Translations under genes and position numbers: made by a program
From: Micromonospora globbae
GTDB taxonomy: Bacteria > Actinomycetota > Actinomycetes > Mycobacteriales > Micromonosporaceae
Assembly (NCBI RefSeq): GCF_003610785.1
Contig: NZ_RAQQ01000004.1
Span: 62,001-126,000 of the forward strand
Reading direction: 5' to 3'
DNA length: 64,000 nt
Shown here: positions 1 through 8,156 of the stretch, piece by piece
Layout of the letters: each line of letters opens with the position of its first letter
How positions within the stretch are numbered: the stretch's first letter is position 1
The notes under the pieces: generated by a model
Seen by the model: only the letters and a program-made list of their open reading frames with translations
Database searches by the model: none
Told to the model about the DNA's origin: nothing

Positions 1-552
1 CTGGCCGAGAACATGCCCAGCGGCTCGGCGTTCCGACCAGGCGACGTCGTGCGGCACTACGGCGGGACGACCAGCGAGACGACCAACTCCGACGCCGAGG
101 GCCGGCTGGTGCTCGCCGACGCGATCAGCTACGCCGTCCAGGAGCTGAAGCCGGACCTGTTGGTCGACCTGGCCACGCTGACCGGTGCGAACGCCGTGGC
201 GCTCGGCAAGCGCACCGCCGCCCTCTACACCGAGAGCGACCAGCTCGCCGCGGACCTGCTCGCGGCCGTCGAGGCGGCCGGCGAGTCGGCCTGGCGGATG
301 CCGCTGCCCGCCGACTACGTCGAGTACCTCGGCAGCGAGATCGCCGACCTCTACAGCGCGCCGACGCAGGGCGCCGGGTCGGTGGTCGCCGCCCTCTACC
401 TGCGCGAGTTCACCGGCGAGCTGCGCGACCGCTGGGTGCACGTCGACATGTCGGCGCCGTCGTGGGCCGACTCCGACGACGCCGAGCTGACCAGGGGCGC
501 CACCGGCTGGGGCGTACGCTCGCTGCTGCGCTGGCTGGCCACGCTCGCGTGA
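1..552 (+). CDS. pepA: Leucyl aminopeptidase (M17), 3' part
   Basis: C-terminal 183 residues of a cytosolic M17 leucyl aminopeptidase, which removes N-terminal residues from peptides using two metal ions. The reading frame is open to the left edge, so the start lies outside the window. The family signature NSDAEGRL (NTDAEGRL in most members) is near residue 30 of the fragment, followed by LTGANAVALG and a metal-site region typical of the family. What is visible is only the C-terminal catalytic part. The stop is TGA at 550-552. A convergent methyltransferase gene follows 48 bp later. Confidence 0.93.
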   Translation: MAENMPSGSAFRPGDVVRHYGGTTSETTNSDAEGRLVLADAISYAVQELKPDLLVDLATLTGANAVALGKRTAALYTESDQLAADLLAAVEAAGESAWRMPLPADYVEYLGSEIADLYSAPTQGAGSVVAALYLREFTGELRDRWVHVDMSAPSWADSDDAELTRGATGWGVRSLLRWLATLA

Positions 553-600
553 CCGGCCGGCGGCGCCCGCGCCCGGCGGACCGGCGGCTCCCCGGGAGCG

Positions 601-1245
601 TCAGCACTTGACGGCGGCCAGCAACCCGTGACCGACCGGCAGCAGGGCGGGGATCCAGTGCTCCGACTCCCGGATCGCCTTGATCGTCTCCCGGACGGTC
701 ACGGTCTCCGCGTCCCGGGCCGCCGGGTCGCCGATCCGGCCGCCGGCCAGGGCGCCGTTGAGCACCAGCACGCCGCCGGGCCGCAGCAGCCGCAGCGCCG
801 CGTCGACGCAGGCGTGGAAGCCGGTGGCCTCGGCGTCGACGAAGACCAGGTCGTAGGCGCCGTCCGCGAGCCGGGGCAGCACGTCCAGCGCCCGGCCGGT
901 GATGATCCGGGTACGGCCGGCGGCGAAACCCGCCTCGGCGAAGATGCGGCGGGCGATGCGCTGGTGCTCCACCTCCACGTCGATCGTGGTGAGCACCCCG
1001 TCGGCCCGCATCCCGCGCAGCAGCCACACGCCGCTGACCCCGGTGCCGGTGCCGATCTCCACGACGGCGCGGGCGTTGCCGGCGGCGGCGAGCAGCCGCA
1101 GCGCGGCGCCCGCACCGGGGGTGACCGCGTCGAGGCCCACCTCGCGGGCGAGACTGCGGGCGGTGCGCAGCACGAGATCCTCGGTGACGTACGACTCGGC
1201 GAACTGCACGGCCGGGCTCGTCGAACTGCCGGAACCGGCGAGCAT
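601..1245 (-). CDS. SAM-dependent O-methyltransferase
   Basis: Class I SAM-dependent O-methyltransferase of 214 residues, like the mycobacterial Rv1220c protein. SAM motif I is VEIGTGTGVSG and motif II/III is DLVFVDAE. The start at 1245 is chosen because GGAGGT lies 11 nt upstream; an in-frame extension to 1353 adds only Arg/Ala-rich sequence. In mycobacteria this gene stands divergent from sigE and htrA. Here it is divergent from the HtrA-like gene with only 269 bp between the start codons and no sigma gene. The substrate is unknown. Confidence 0.85.
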   Translation of the reverse strand: MLAGSGSSTSPAVQFAESYVTEDLVLRTARSLAREVGLDAVTPGAGAALRLLAAAGNARAVVEIGTGTGVSGVWLLRGMRADGVLTTIDVEVEHQRIARRIFAEAGFAAGRTRIITGRALDVLPRLADGAYDLVFVDAEATGFHACVDAALRLLRPGGVLVLNGALAGGRIGDPAARDAETVTVRETIKAIRESEHWIPALLPVGHGLLAAVKC

Positions 1246-1514
1246 GGCGATGGCGCACCTCCGGGCGGCGAGTGCGCGGGCCGTCGTCCGACGGGCCGCA
1301 CGCGGTGCAGGGGGCGGGTTGGCGGCTATGAGCCTAGAGCGGGCCGTCCGCACGTGCAGCCGCGCGTCCCGCTCCCGCGATCACGAGGGCAACGGCTGAC
1401 CCCGTGCCGGACATCCGTGCAATCCTGGAAGCGGTGTCCCGTCGGTAGCGACCTGGGCGTGCTTGTCGCGGTCGCGGAAGGCGGGGCCCGGGGGACGGAC
1501 TGGGAGGCACCGAC

Positions 1515-2801
1515 GTGACCGACGGCTGGGACTGGCGCCGGCCCGGTGATGCCCCGGCGGCACCGCCGGCGACCGGCGACCCGGGAAACCGCGGCCCCTC
1601 ACCCTGGTGGTCGGACGCGCTGGCCGACCCGTGGCGCGACCCGGCCGCGCCGGCCGCGGTGGTCGTCCCCGCGCCGGCCAGCGGCGGCACGGACCCCGAG
1701 CCGGTCAGCGACCCGGACGCCCCCGGCCGTCCGCGGCTGCGCCAGCTGCTGCTCGTCCCACTGATCACCGCGCTGCTCGCGGGCGCCCTCGGTGGCGCGC
1801 TCGGCTACGGCCTGGCGGTCCGCGGGGGCGCCGGCGCCGGCACCGTGCTCGGCGCCGATCCGGGCGAGGCCCCGGCGCTCGCCCAGCGCCGGCCGGAGTC
1901 GTTCGCCGGGGTGGCCGAGCGGGTGCTGCCCAGCGTGGTCACGGTCCGGGTGAGCAGTCTCGGCGGCACGAGCGAGGGCTCCGGCTTCATCGCGAGCGCG
2001 GACGGGCACGTGATCACCAACGACCACGTGGTGGCCGGCGGGACCGGGCGGGCCTCGGTGATCTTCAACGACGGCACGTCGGCGCCCGCGAAGCTGGTGG
2101 GCCAGGACCCGGAGTCCGACATCGCGGTCATCAAGGTGGAGCGCAGCGGTCTGCGGCCGGTCGAGTTCGGCGACTCCGACGCGCTGGCCGTCGGCGACCC
2201 GGTGCTGGCGATCGGCTCCCCGCTCTCCCTGGCGAACACGGTCACGGCCGGCATCGTGAGCGCGCTGGACCGCACGATGCAGGCGGGCGAGCCCGGCGGG
2301 CCGGTCCGCTACTACGCGGCGATCCAGACCGACGCAGCGGTCAACCACGGCAACTCGGGCGGTCCGCTCGTCGACGCGGCGGGCCGGGTGGTCGGGGTGA
2401 ACTCCACCATCAAGTCGCTCGTCTCCGACGGCCAGGAGGCCGGCAACATCGGCCTCGCGTTCGCCATCCCGATCAACCAGGCGAAGCGGGTGACCCAGGA
2501 CATCATCGGCACCGGCAAGGCGCGGCGTACGGTGATCGGCGCCCAGGTCGGCGGGCCCAACGCGGCCGTCCCCGGTGGCGGCGTACGGCTCGCGTCCGTC
2601 GAGCCCTCCGGTCCGGCCGCCGAGGCGGGGCTGCGGGCCGGCGACGTGATCCTCCGGCTCAACGGCCGGCCGATGACCGAGCCGAGCGACCTGATCGCCC
2701 TCGTCCGCAAGTTCGCGCCCGGGTCGGTCGTCACCGTGGAGTACCGCCGGGGCTCGGCGAGACAGAACGCGTCGGTGACGCTCGCGGCGGACGCCAAGTG
2801 A
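1515..2801 (+). CDS. HtrA/DegP-like membrane serine protease with PDZ
   Basis: Trypsin-like protease of 428 residues for envelope protein quality control. A Pro/Asp-rich cytoplasmic segment of about 75 residues is followed by one membrane helix (about 76-104), then the protease domain. The catalytic triad is visible: His171 in TNDHVVAG, Asp202 in SDIAVIKV and Ser281 in GNSGGPL. A PDZ domain occupies about 345-425. The start is GTG 1515 with GGGAGG upstream. tatB follows 77 bp later on the same strand. In mycobacteria and Streptomyces this gene lies in a sigE-rseA-htrA-tatB array; here sigE and rseA are absent from this position. Confidence 0.92.
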   Translation: MTDGWDWRRPGDAPAAPPATGDPGNRGPSPWWSDALADPWRDPAAPAAVVVPAPASGGTDPEPVSDPDAPGRPRLRQLLLVPLITALLAGALGGALGYGLAVRGGAGAGTVLGADPGEAPALAQRRPESFAGVAERVLPSVVTVRVSSLGGTSEGSGFIASADGHVITNDHVVAGGTGRASVIFNDGTSAPAKLVGQDPESDIAVIKVERSGLRPVEFGDSDALAVGDPVLAIGSPLSLANTVTAGIVSALDRTMQAGEPGGPVRYYAAIQTDAAVNHGNSGGPLVDAAGRVVGVNSTIKSLVSDGQEAGNIGLAFAIPINQAKRVTQDIIGTGKARRTVIGAQVGGPNAAVPGGGVRLASVEPSGPAAEAGLRAGDVILRLNGRPMTEPSDLIALVRKFAPGSVVTVEYRRGSARQNASVTLAADAK

Positions 2802-2878
2802 ACAGCGCGGTCACCCCCTCCCCGGTACGCGGCCGACGTGCGTAGTCTTGCTGCTGACGCCGAGAGGGGGCCCGCGGG

Positions 2879-3298
2879 ATGCTCGACAACCTGAACTGGT
2901 GGGAGATCGGTGCGCTGCTTCTCCTGGCGCTGCTGATCTTCGGTGACCGGCTGCCGAACGTCATCAACGACGCTCTGCGGATGGTGCGCAACCTGCGGAA
3001 CATGGCCCGCAACGCCACCAGCGACCTGAGCCGGGAACTGGGCACCGACATCCAGCTCGAGGATCTCCACCCGAAGGCGTTCATCCGCAAGCACCTCCTC
3101 AGCGAGGAGGACGAGCAGGCGATCCGCAAGCCGCTGCAGGGCGTCTACGACAACCTGCGCGCCGACGTGACCGGCGTGCACAACGAGCTGAAGGACGTCG
3201 CCGACGCGGCCGACCTGCGGTCGAACGGGCGCTCGTCCACCGCCACGAGCAGCGCGCCCGCCCCCTCGCCGCGGGTCAGCTACGACGACGCCACCTGA
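2879..3298 (+). CDS. tatB: Twin-arginine translocase subunit TatB
   Basis: Tat translocase component of 139 residues. The N-terminus shows the TatA/B pattern: a short periplasmic stretch with NWWEIG, a hydrophobic helix (LLLLALLIFG), then an amphipathic helix rich in Arg/Asn (DALRMVRNLRNMARN). The C-terminal 40 residues are Ser/Ala/Pro-rich and probably disordered. TatB with TatC recognises twin-arginine signal peptides. No tatC is in the window. The start is ATG 2879, with GAGAGG upstream. It is probably co-transcribed with the protease gene before it; a GC hairpin at 3314-3337 follows. Confidence 0.93.
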   Translation: MLDNLNWWEIGALLLLALLIFGDRLPNVINDALRMVRNLRNMARNATSDLSRELGTDIQLEDLHPKAFIRKHLLSEEDEQAIRKPLQGVYDNLRADVTGVHNELKDVADAADLRSNGRSSTATSSAPAPSPRVSYDDAT

Positions 3299-3313
3299 TC
3301 TCCGGCCCGCCTG

Positions 3314-3337
3314 CCGGGCGGGGCGACCCCCGCCCGG
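3314..3337 (+). terminator. Hairpin after tatB
   Basis: Perfect 10-bp stem CCGGGCGGGG / CCCCGCCCGG with a 4-nt loop, 16 bp after the tatB stop, between convergent tatB and mrp. There is no T-run, so termination is plausible but not certain. Confidence 0.55.
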
Positions 3338-3339
3338 GC

Positions 3340-3435
3340 GTGCGTCAGCGGCCGGCGGCCGTGAGGACCGAGCGGTGCGTCAGCGGCCGGGCGGCGCGTC
3401 AGCGGCCGGCGGGCTTGAGGCCGAGCGGCTTGCCC
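3340..3435. repeat. Partial duplications of the mrp 3' end
   Basis: The element GCGTCAGCGGCCGG occurs three times between about 3341 and 3412. The third copy is the real 3' end of mrp, including its stop codon. The first copy is followed by a degenerate version of the next coding bases (tgaggaccgagcgg versus tgaggccgagcgg). This looks like local slippage duplication of the gene tail. Confidence 0.6.
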
Positions 3436-4547
3436 AGCAGGGACTCCCGCCGGATGGCCAGCCGGTCGGCGACCGTGCGCAGCGCCGCCGCGGCGGGCGA
3501 CTCCGGGTCGGCCAGCACGATGGGGTTGCCGGCGTCGCCGGCCTCGCGTACGCGGGTGTCCAGCGGGATCTGACCGAGCAGGGGCACCTGGGCGCCGATG
3601 GTCCGGGTCAGCGACTCGGCCACCGACTGGCCACCGCCGGAACCGAAGATCTCCATCCGGGAGCCGTCCGGCAGCTCCAGCCAGGACATGTTCTCGATCA
3701 CACCGACCACGCGCTGGTGGGTCTGGAGCGCGATGGCGCCGGCCCGCTCGGCCACCTCGGCGGCGGCCGCCTGCGGGGTGGTCACCACGAGGATCTCCGA
3801 GTTGGGCAGCAGCTGGGACAGCGAGATGGCCACGTCGCCGGTGCCCGGCGGCAGGTCGAGCAGGAGCACGTCCAGCTCGCCCCAGTAGACGTCCGCGAGG
3901 AACTGCTGGAGCGCGCGGTGCAGCATCGGGCCGCGCCACACCACGGCGGCGTTGCCGGCGGTGAACATGCCGATCGAGATGACCTTCACGCCGTGCGCCT
4001 GCGGCGGCATGATCATGTCTTCGACCCGGGTCGGGCGGCCGTCCGCGCCGAGCATCCGCGGCACCGAGTGGCCGTAGATGTCCGCGTCGACCACGCCGAC
4101 GCTGAGCCCCCGCGCGGCGAGCGCCGCGGCCAGGTTCACGGTCACGCTGGACTTGCCGACGCCACCCTTGCCGCTGGCCACCGCGTAGACGCGGGTGCGC
4201 GAGCCCGGCTGGGCGAACGGGATCACAGGCTCGGCGGCCGCCGTGCCGCCGCGCAGCTTCGCCTGCAGCGACTGGCGCTGCTCGGGGCTCATCACCCCGA
4301 ACTCGATCTCCACGCCGGTCACGCCGGGGACGGCACCCACCGCGGCGGTGATGTCCGCCCGCAGCTTGTCGCGCAGGGGACAGCCGGCGACGGTGAGCAG
4401 CAGTTCGACCCGTACCACGCCGTCCGGGCCGATCACGGCGGAGCGGACCATGTCCAGCTCGGTGATGGGCCGGCGGATCTCCGGGTCGTTGACCGTGGCC
4501 AGGGCGGCCTGGATCGCGTCCTCGACGGTGCTGGCGGGTGCTGACAT
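3399..4547 (-). CDS. mrp: Mrp/NBP35-family iron-sulfur carrier ATPase
   Basis: P-loop ATPase of 382 residues thought to carry and transfer Fe-S clusters in the cytosol. An N-terminal DUF59/MIP18-like domain (about 1-90, DPEIRRPITELDMV) precedes the ParA/MinD-type ATPase domain with deviant Walker A GKGGVGKSS and switch motif DLPPGTGD. The CxxC found in many Mrp proteins after ENMS is absent: ENMSWLELPDG replaces it, which I recall as normal for actinobacterial members. The start is ATG 4547, where homology begins; upstream in-frame sequence to 4727 looks non-coding. It converges on tatB. Confidence 0.92.
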   Translation of the reverse strand: MSAPASTVEDAIQAALATVNDPEIRRPITELDMVRSAVIGPDGVVRVELLLTVAGCPLRDKLRADITAAVGAVPGVTGVEIEFGVMSPEQRQSLQAKLRGGTAAAEPVIPFAQPGSRTRVYAVASGKGGVGKSSVTVNLAAALAARGLSVGVVDADIYGHSVPRMLGADGRPTRVEDMIMPPQAHGVKVISIGMFTAGNAAVVWRGPMLHRALQQFLADVYWGELDVLLLDLPPGTGDVAISLSQLLPNSEILVVTTPQAAAAEVAERAGAIALQTHQRVVGVIENMSWLELPDGSRMEIFGSGGGQSVAESLTRTIGAQVPLLGQIPLDTRVREAGDAGNPIVLADPESPAAAALRTVADRLAIRRESLLGKPLGLKPAGR

Positions 4548-4742
4548 GCCCGCAATGCTACGTCGGAGGCGATCCGCGACCGCGTCAGCGGGGGCCGGTG
4601 TGAGCGAGTCGATGGCCCCCGACGGCCACCGGACGGCGACCGGACGGGGGCTGGACGACCACCCGGCGAAGTGGGACGATCGAGACGAACGCCGCTCGCC
4701 TGGCCCCTTGAGGCGCGCGGCGTTCAAGTGTTCCCGGGCGGT

Positions 4743-5369
4743 TCAGCCCTCCGTGCGGCGCGGGGTCGCGGGCCGGCCGTCGCGCGCGAAGTCGCCGTCC
4801 ACCTCGTCCCGAGGCTCGTCCAGCCCCTCCTGGTCCGCCGTCCCGGGCGTGGCCCTCTCCTGCTGCCGTCGTTCGAGCCGCTGCCGGCGCTGGCTCGCCT
4901 CGTCCAGCTCCTCCGCGAGCCGGGCCAGCTCGCCGCGGATGAAGTCCCGCGTCGCCATCTCGCCCATGGCGATACGCAGGGCGGCGATCTCCCGGGACAG
5001 GTACTCCGTGTCCGCCTTCTGCATGGTCGCCCGCCGGCGGTCCTCCTCCATCGCGAGGCGGTCCCGGTCGGCCTGCCGGTTCTGCGCCAGCAGGATCAGC
5101 GGTGCCGCGTAGCTGGCCTGCAGGGACAGCACGAGGGTGAGGAAGGTGAAGGTGTACGGGTCGAACCGCAGGCTGGGCGGGGCCAGGGTGTTCCAGCCGA
5201 ACCAGATGCCGATCACCGCCGTCATGTAGACGATGAAGTTGGCGGTGCCCATGCTCCGGGCGATCCCCTCGGACCACCGGCCGAACGCCTCCGGGTCGAA
5301 ACGGGGCAGCTTGACGGCGCGGGGCTCGCGCGGCTGGTCCAGCCGTTCCACCCGCCGCTGCTCAGCCAT
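4743..5369 (-). CDS. DUF1003 membrane protein
   Basis: Membrane protein of 208 residues with a DUF1003 core. Two helices lie at about 43-62 and 72-96, separated by the conserved region FDPYTFTFLTLVLSLQASYAAPLIL. The C-terminal half is a charged coiled coil (Arg/Glu/Gln-rich, about 100-170) with a disordered tail. Its start overlaps the end of the MgtE-N/CBS gene by 8 nt, so the two are probably translationally coupled. Function is unknown; the pairing with MgtE_N/CBS domains recurs in actinobacteria and suggests a role in ion homeostasis (inference). Confidence 0.88.
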   Translation of the reverse strand: MAEQRRVERLDQPREPRAVKLPRFDPEAFGRWSEGIARSMGTANFIVYMTAVIGIWFGWNTLAPPSLRFDPYTFTFLTLVLSLQASYAAPLILLAQNRQADRDRLAMEEDRRRATMQKADTEYLSREIAALRIAMGEMATRDFIRGELARLAEELDEASQRRQRLERRQQERATPGTADQEGLDEPRDEVDGDFARDGRPATPRRTEG

Positions 5370-6645
5370 CCGTGCCGCCCGGCGCCTCGAAGCTCGTCGG
5401 GGCGGCGACCGCGTCCCGGTCCCGCCAGTCCCGCGGCAGCGAGTGGTCCAGCACGTCGTCGACGGTCACGGCACCCACGAGCCGGTTGTTCCGGTCGATG
5501 ACCGGCATGGCGACCAGGTCGTACGTGGCCATCCGGCGGGTGATCTCCGGCAGCGGCGTGGTGGGCCGCAACGGGTCGATGTCGTTGACCACCACACCGC
5601 CGAGCAGGTCGGCCGGCGGCTCGCGGAGCAGCCGCTGGAAGTGCACCATGCCGAGGTAGCGCCCGGTGGGGGTGGTCATCGGCGCCCGGGTCACGAAGAC
5701 CTGCGCGGCCACCGCGGGCGAGAGCTGGGGCTCGCGGATACGCGCCAGCGCCTCGGCCACGGTGGCGTCCGGCGGCAGGATGACCGGTTCGGAGGTCATG
5801 ACGCTGCCGGCGGTGCCCGGGCTGTACTTGAGCAGCTGCCGTACCGGGTCGGCCTCGTCGGGCTGCATGAGGTCGAGCAGCACGTCCTGCTCGGGCGGCG
5901 GCAGCTCGCTGAGCAGGTCGGCGGCGTCGTCCGGGTCCATCTCCTCCAGCACGTCGGCGGCGCGCTCCCGGTCCAGCGCGGCGAGGATCTCCACCTGGTC
6001 GTGCTCGGGAAGCTCGCTGAGCACGTCGGCGAGCCGCTCGTCGTCGAGCGCCGCGGCGACCTCGTTGCGCCGGGCGTCGGGCAGGTCCTGGAGGGCGTTG
6101 GCGAGGTCGGCCGGGCGCATGTCCTCCAGCACGGCGAGCAGGTTGGCCGTGCCACGGGTGTCCGCGACGCCGCTCAGTCCGCGTACGCGTTCCCACTCGA
6201 CCTGGTGCAGGTGGCCGCGGCGGGTGAGCCGGCCGGTCTGCTCGCGGACCGCGACCCGGGTGAGCGACCACTCGCCGCCCCGGCTGCACTCCATGGCCAC
6301 GTCCACCACCGTCCCGGACTGGCCGCCCGGGTCGACCTGCACCCGCCGGTCCAGCAGCTCCTGGAGCACGAGCAGCTCGTTCGGGCGCTTCTCGAAGCGG
6401 CGCAGGTTGAGCGTGCCGGTGCCGAGCACCACGGCGTCCGCGTCGATGGAGGTGATCCGGTTGATGGAGAGGAAGATGCGCCGGCGCATCGGCATCTCGG
6501 CGACCAGCCCCACCACCTCCGGCGGTCGCTGGGTCGGCCGGAGCCGGGCCACCGCGTCGCGGACGCGACCCACCTGGTCACCGTTCGGATCGAAGACGGC
6601 GACTCCGGCGAGCCGGGCGATGTATACCCGGGTCGGGGTTGTCAC
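5362..6645 (-). CDS. PRC-barrel, MgtE_N and CBS domain protein
   Basis: Soluble protein of 427 residues. It holds a PRC-barrel-like start (RLAGVAVFDPNGDQVGRVRD), a second beta-rich segment, the helical MgtE intracellular N-domain with LADVLSELPEHDQVEIL-type repeats (about 215-290), and a CBS pair (about 295-415). The transmembrane magnesium channel of true MgtE is missing, so it is a sensor-like relative rather than a transporter. The start is GTG 6645, because TAGGCT lies 7 nt upstream in the leaderless position; GTG 6651 is the alternative. The DUF1003 gene follows with an 8-nt overlap. Confidence 0.87.
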   Translation of the reverse strand: MTTPTRVYIARLAGVAVFDPNGDQVGRVRDAVARLRPTQRPPEVVGLVAEMPMRRRIFLSINRITSIDADAVVLGTGTLNLRRFEKRPNELLVLQELLDRRVQVDPGGQSGTVVDVAMECSRGGEWSLTRVAVREQTGRLTRRGHLHQVEWERVRGLSGVADTRGTANLLAVLEDMRPADLANALQDLPDARRNEVAAALDDERLADVLSELPEHDQVEILAALDRERAADVLEEMDPDDAADLLSELPPPEQDVLLDLMQPDEADPVRQLLKYSPGTAGSVMTSEPVILPPDATVAEALARIREPQLSPAVAAQVFVTRAPMTTPTGRYLGMVHFQRLLREPPADLLGGVVVNDIDPLRPTTPLPEITRRMATYDLVAMPVIDRNNRLVGAVTVDDVLDHSLPRDWRDRDAVAAPTSFEAPGGTDG

Positions 6646-6652
6646 GGCCACC

Positions 6653-6658
6653 AGCCTA
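6653..6658 (-). promoter_or_regulatory. Leaderless -10 of the MgtE-N/CBS gene
   Basis: TAGGCT on the minus strand, 7 nt before GTG 6645. It lies 6 bp from the oppositely oriented TAGTGT of the PhzF gene. Confidence 0.6.
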
Positions 6659-6664
6659 AGCGCC

Positions 6665-6670
6665 TAGTGT
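6665..6670 (+). promoter_or_regulatory. Leaderless -10 of the PhzF gene
   Basis: TAGTGT 8 nt before ATG 6679, back to back with the minus-strand TAGGCT. Only 33 bp separate the two start codons. Confidence 0.5.
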
Positions 6671-6678
6671 TTATCAGC

Positions 6679-7548
6679 ATGTCGACCTTGGCCTACGAGA
6701 TCGTGGACGTCTTCACCGACCGCCCGTTCGCCGGCAACCCCCTGGCCGTGGTGTTCGGTGCCGAAACCCTGGCCACCGAGCAGATGCAGGCACTGGCGCT
6801 GGAGTTCAACCTCTCCGAGACGGTGTTCGTCCTGCCACCCACCCAGGCCGGGGCGACCTACCGGGCCCGCATCTTCACCCCGGTGGAGGAGTTGCCGTTC
6901 GCCGGCCACCCGAGCGTCGGGGCGGCGGTCGTCGCGAGCCGGCGGGGCATGTTCGGCCCGGGCCAGGTCACCCAGGAGTGCCGGGCCGGCCTGCTGCCCA
7001 TCGAGGTCACCGCGACCGGCGCGACGCTCACGGGGGCGGTGCCGACCCTGGGGCCCGAGCTGGACCCGGAGCCCCTGCTGGAGATCGTCGGGCTGGCGCC
7101 CGCCGACCACGCCGGCCCGGCGCCCCGGGTGGCCGGTTGCGGGTTGGAGTTCCCGTACCTCCCGCTGCGCCCGGACGCCGTGGCGCGGGCCCGGGTGGAC
7201 GCGGCGGCCGCGCAGCGGTACGGCGTGGATCATGTGAGCGTCTTCTCCTGGGACGCGGAGACCCAAACCGCGCACAGCCGGGTCTTCGTGCCCGGGCTCG
7301 GCGTGCCGGAGGACCCGGCGACCGGCTCGGCCGCGCTCGGTCTCGGCGTGTGGCTGGTGGCCAGCGGCCTGCTGCCCGCCGACGGCCGCTCCACCTACAC
7401 CGTCCGGCAGGGCATCGAGATCAACCGCCCGTCCTCGCTGGCCTGCACGGTCACGGCGGCGAACGGCACGGCCGTGGGAGCCACGGTGGCGGGCCAGGTC
7501 GTGCCGGTGGCCCGGGGCGAGATCATGGTGCCCCCGTTCGTGGGCTGA
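6679..7548 (+). CDS. PhzF-family isomerase
   Basis: Protein of 289 residues with the PhzF/diaminopimelate-epimerase fold. Recognisable features are the N-terminal VDVFTDRPFAGNPLAVV, the catalytic Glu in FNLSETVF, LPFAGHPSVGAA, and the C-terminal EDPATGSAA phosphate/substrate loop. PhzF enzymes isomerise small acids by proton shuttling. No phenazine genes are nearby, so this is one of the many housekeeping members of unknown substrate. It is transcribed divergently from the MgtE-N gene with a very short shared promoter region. Confidence 0.92.
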   Translation: MSTLAYEIVDVFTDRPFAGNPLAVVFGAETLATEQMQALALEFNLSETVFVLPPTQAGATYRARIFTPVEELPFAGHPSVGAAVVASRRGMFGPGQVTQECRAGLLPIEVTATGATLTGAVPTLGPELDPEPLLEIVGLAPADHAGPAPRVAGCGLEFPYLPLRPDAVARARVDAAAAQRYGVDHVSVFSWDAETQTAHSRVFVPGLGVPEDPATGSAALGLGVWLVASGLLPADGRSTYTVRQGIEINRPSSLACTVTAANGTAVGATVAGQVVPVARGEIMVPPFVG

Positions 7549-7599
7549 GCACGTACGCCGACGCTGACGCGACCCGGGCCGGTGGGGGAGGATGCCCCT

Positions 7600-8112
7600 G
7601 TGACGGACGATGACGGGCGGCTCGGCACGCCCCTGGTCGACGAGGTGATCAAGAAGGCCGCGGTGGCCTGGGTGAGCGTCGCGGGCGGGCCCGCGCGGGC
7701 GCTCTGGTGCGCCACCCTGGAGGGTTCGCTGCTCGTGGTGAGCGGCCCGGGGGAGCAGACCGCGCCGGGGCTCGCGGACGCCGACGAGGCGCAGGTGACC
7801 ATGCGCGGCGACCACGGCGGCCGGATCGTGACCTGGCCGGCCCGGGTGAGCCGGGTCCGGCCGGGCACCGAGGAGTGGGAGACCGTCGCGCCGCTGGTCG
7901 CGGCGAAGCGGCTGAACGCGCCCGGCCCGGCCACGGAGCTGGTGCGGCGTTGGGCGGACGACGGGTGCGCGCTCAACCGGCTGACGCCCGCCGGCGAGCC
8001 GGTCACCGGCGACGCCCTGCCCAGCGGCTCCCTGGCCGAGGCGCCCCGGGACACGCCGGCGGCCCGGCCGACCCGCCGACCGTTCCGTCTGCACCGGGTC
8101 CGCCGGCGCTGA
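7600..8112 (+). CDS. Hypothetical protein, possible split-barrel fold
   Basis: Protein of 170 residues that I do not firmly recognise. Residues 10-120 alternate beta-like segments (AVAWVSVAG, ALWCATLEGSLLVVSGPGEQ, AQVTMRGDHGGRIVTWPARVSRV). This pattern is reminiscent of FMN-binding split-barrel proteins, but no flavin motif is clear. The C-terminus is Arg/Pro-rich. The start is GTG 7600 with GGGGGAGG upstream (or GAGGAT 6 nt upstream as a -10). It follows PhzF by 51 bp and may share its transcript. Confidence 0.7.
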   Translation: MTDDDGRLGTPLVDEVIKKAAVAWVSVAGGPARALWCATLEGSLLVVSGPGEQTAPGLADADEAQVTMRGDHGGRIVTWPARVSRVRPGTEEWETVAPLVAAKRLNAPGPATELVRRWADDGCALNRLTPAGEPVTGDALPSGSLAEAPRDTPAARPTRRPFRLHRVRRR

Positions 8113-8156
8113 CCGGCGGCGGCCGCACGTGACGCCCCGGGCGGCGGACCCTCGCC

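Noticed and set aside
6679..7548. Part of a phenazine biosynthesis cluster
   Set aside because: Only a PhzF-fold isomerase is present; no other phz genes surround it.
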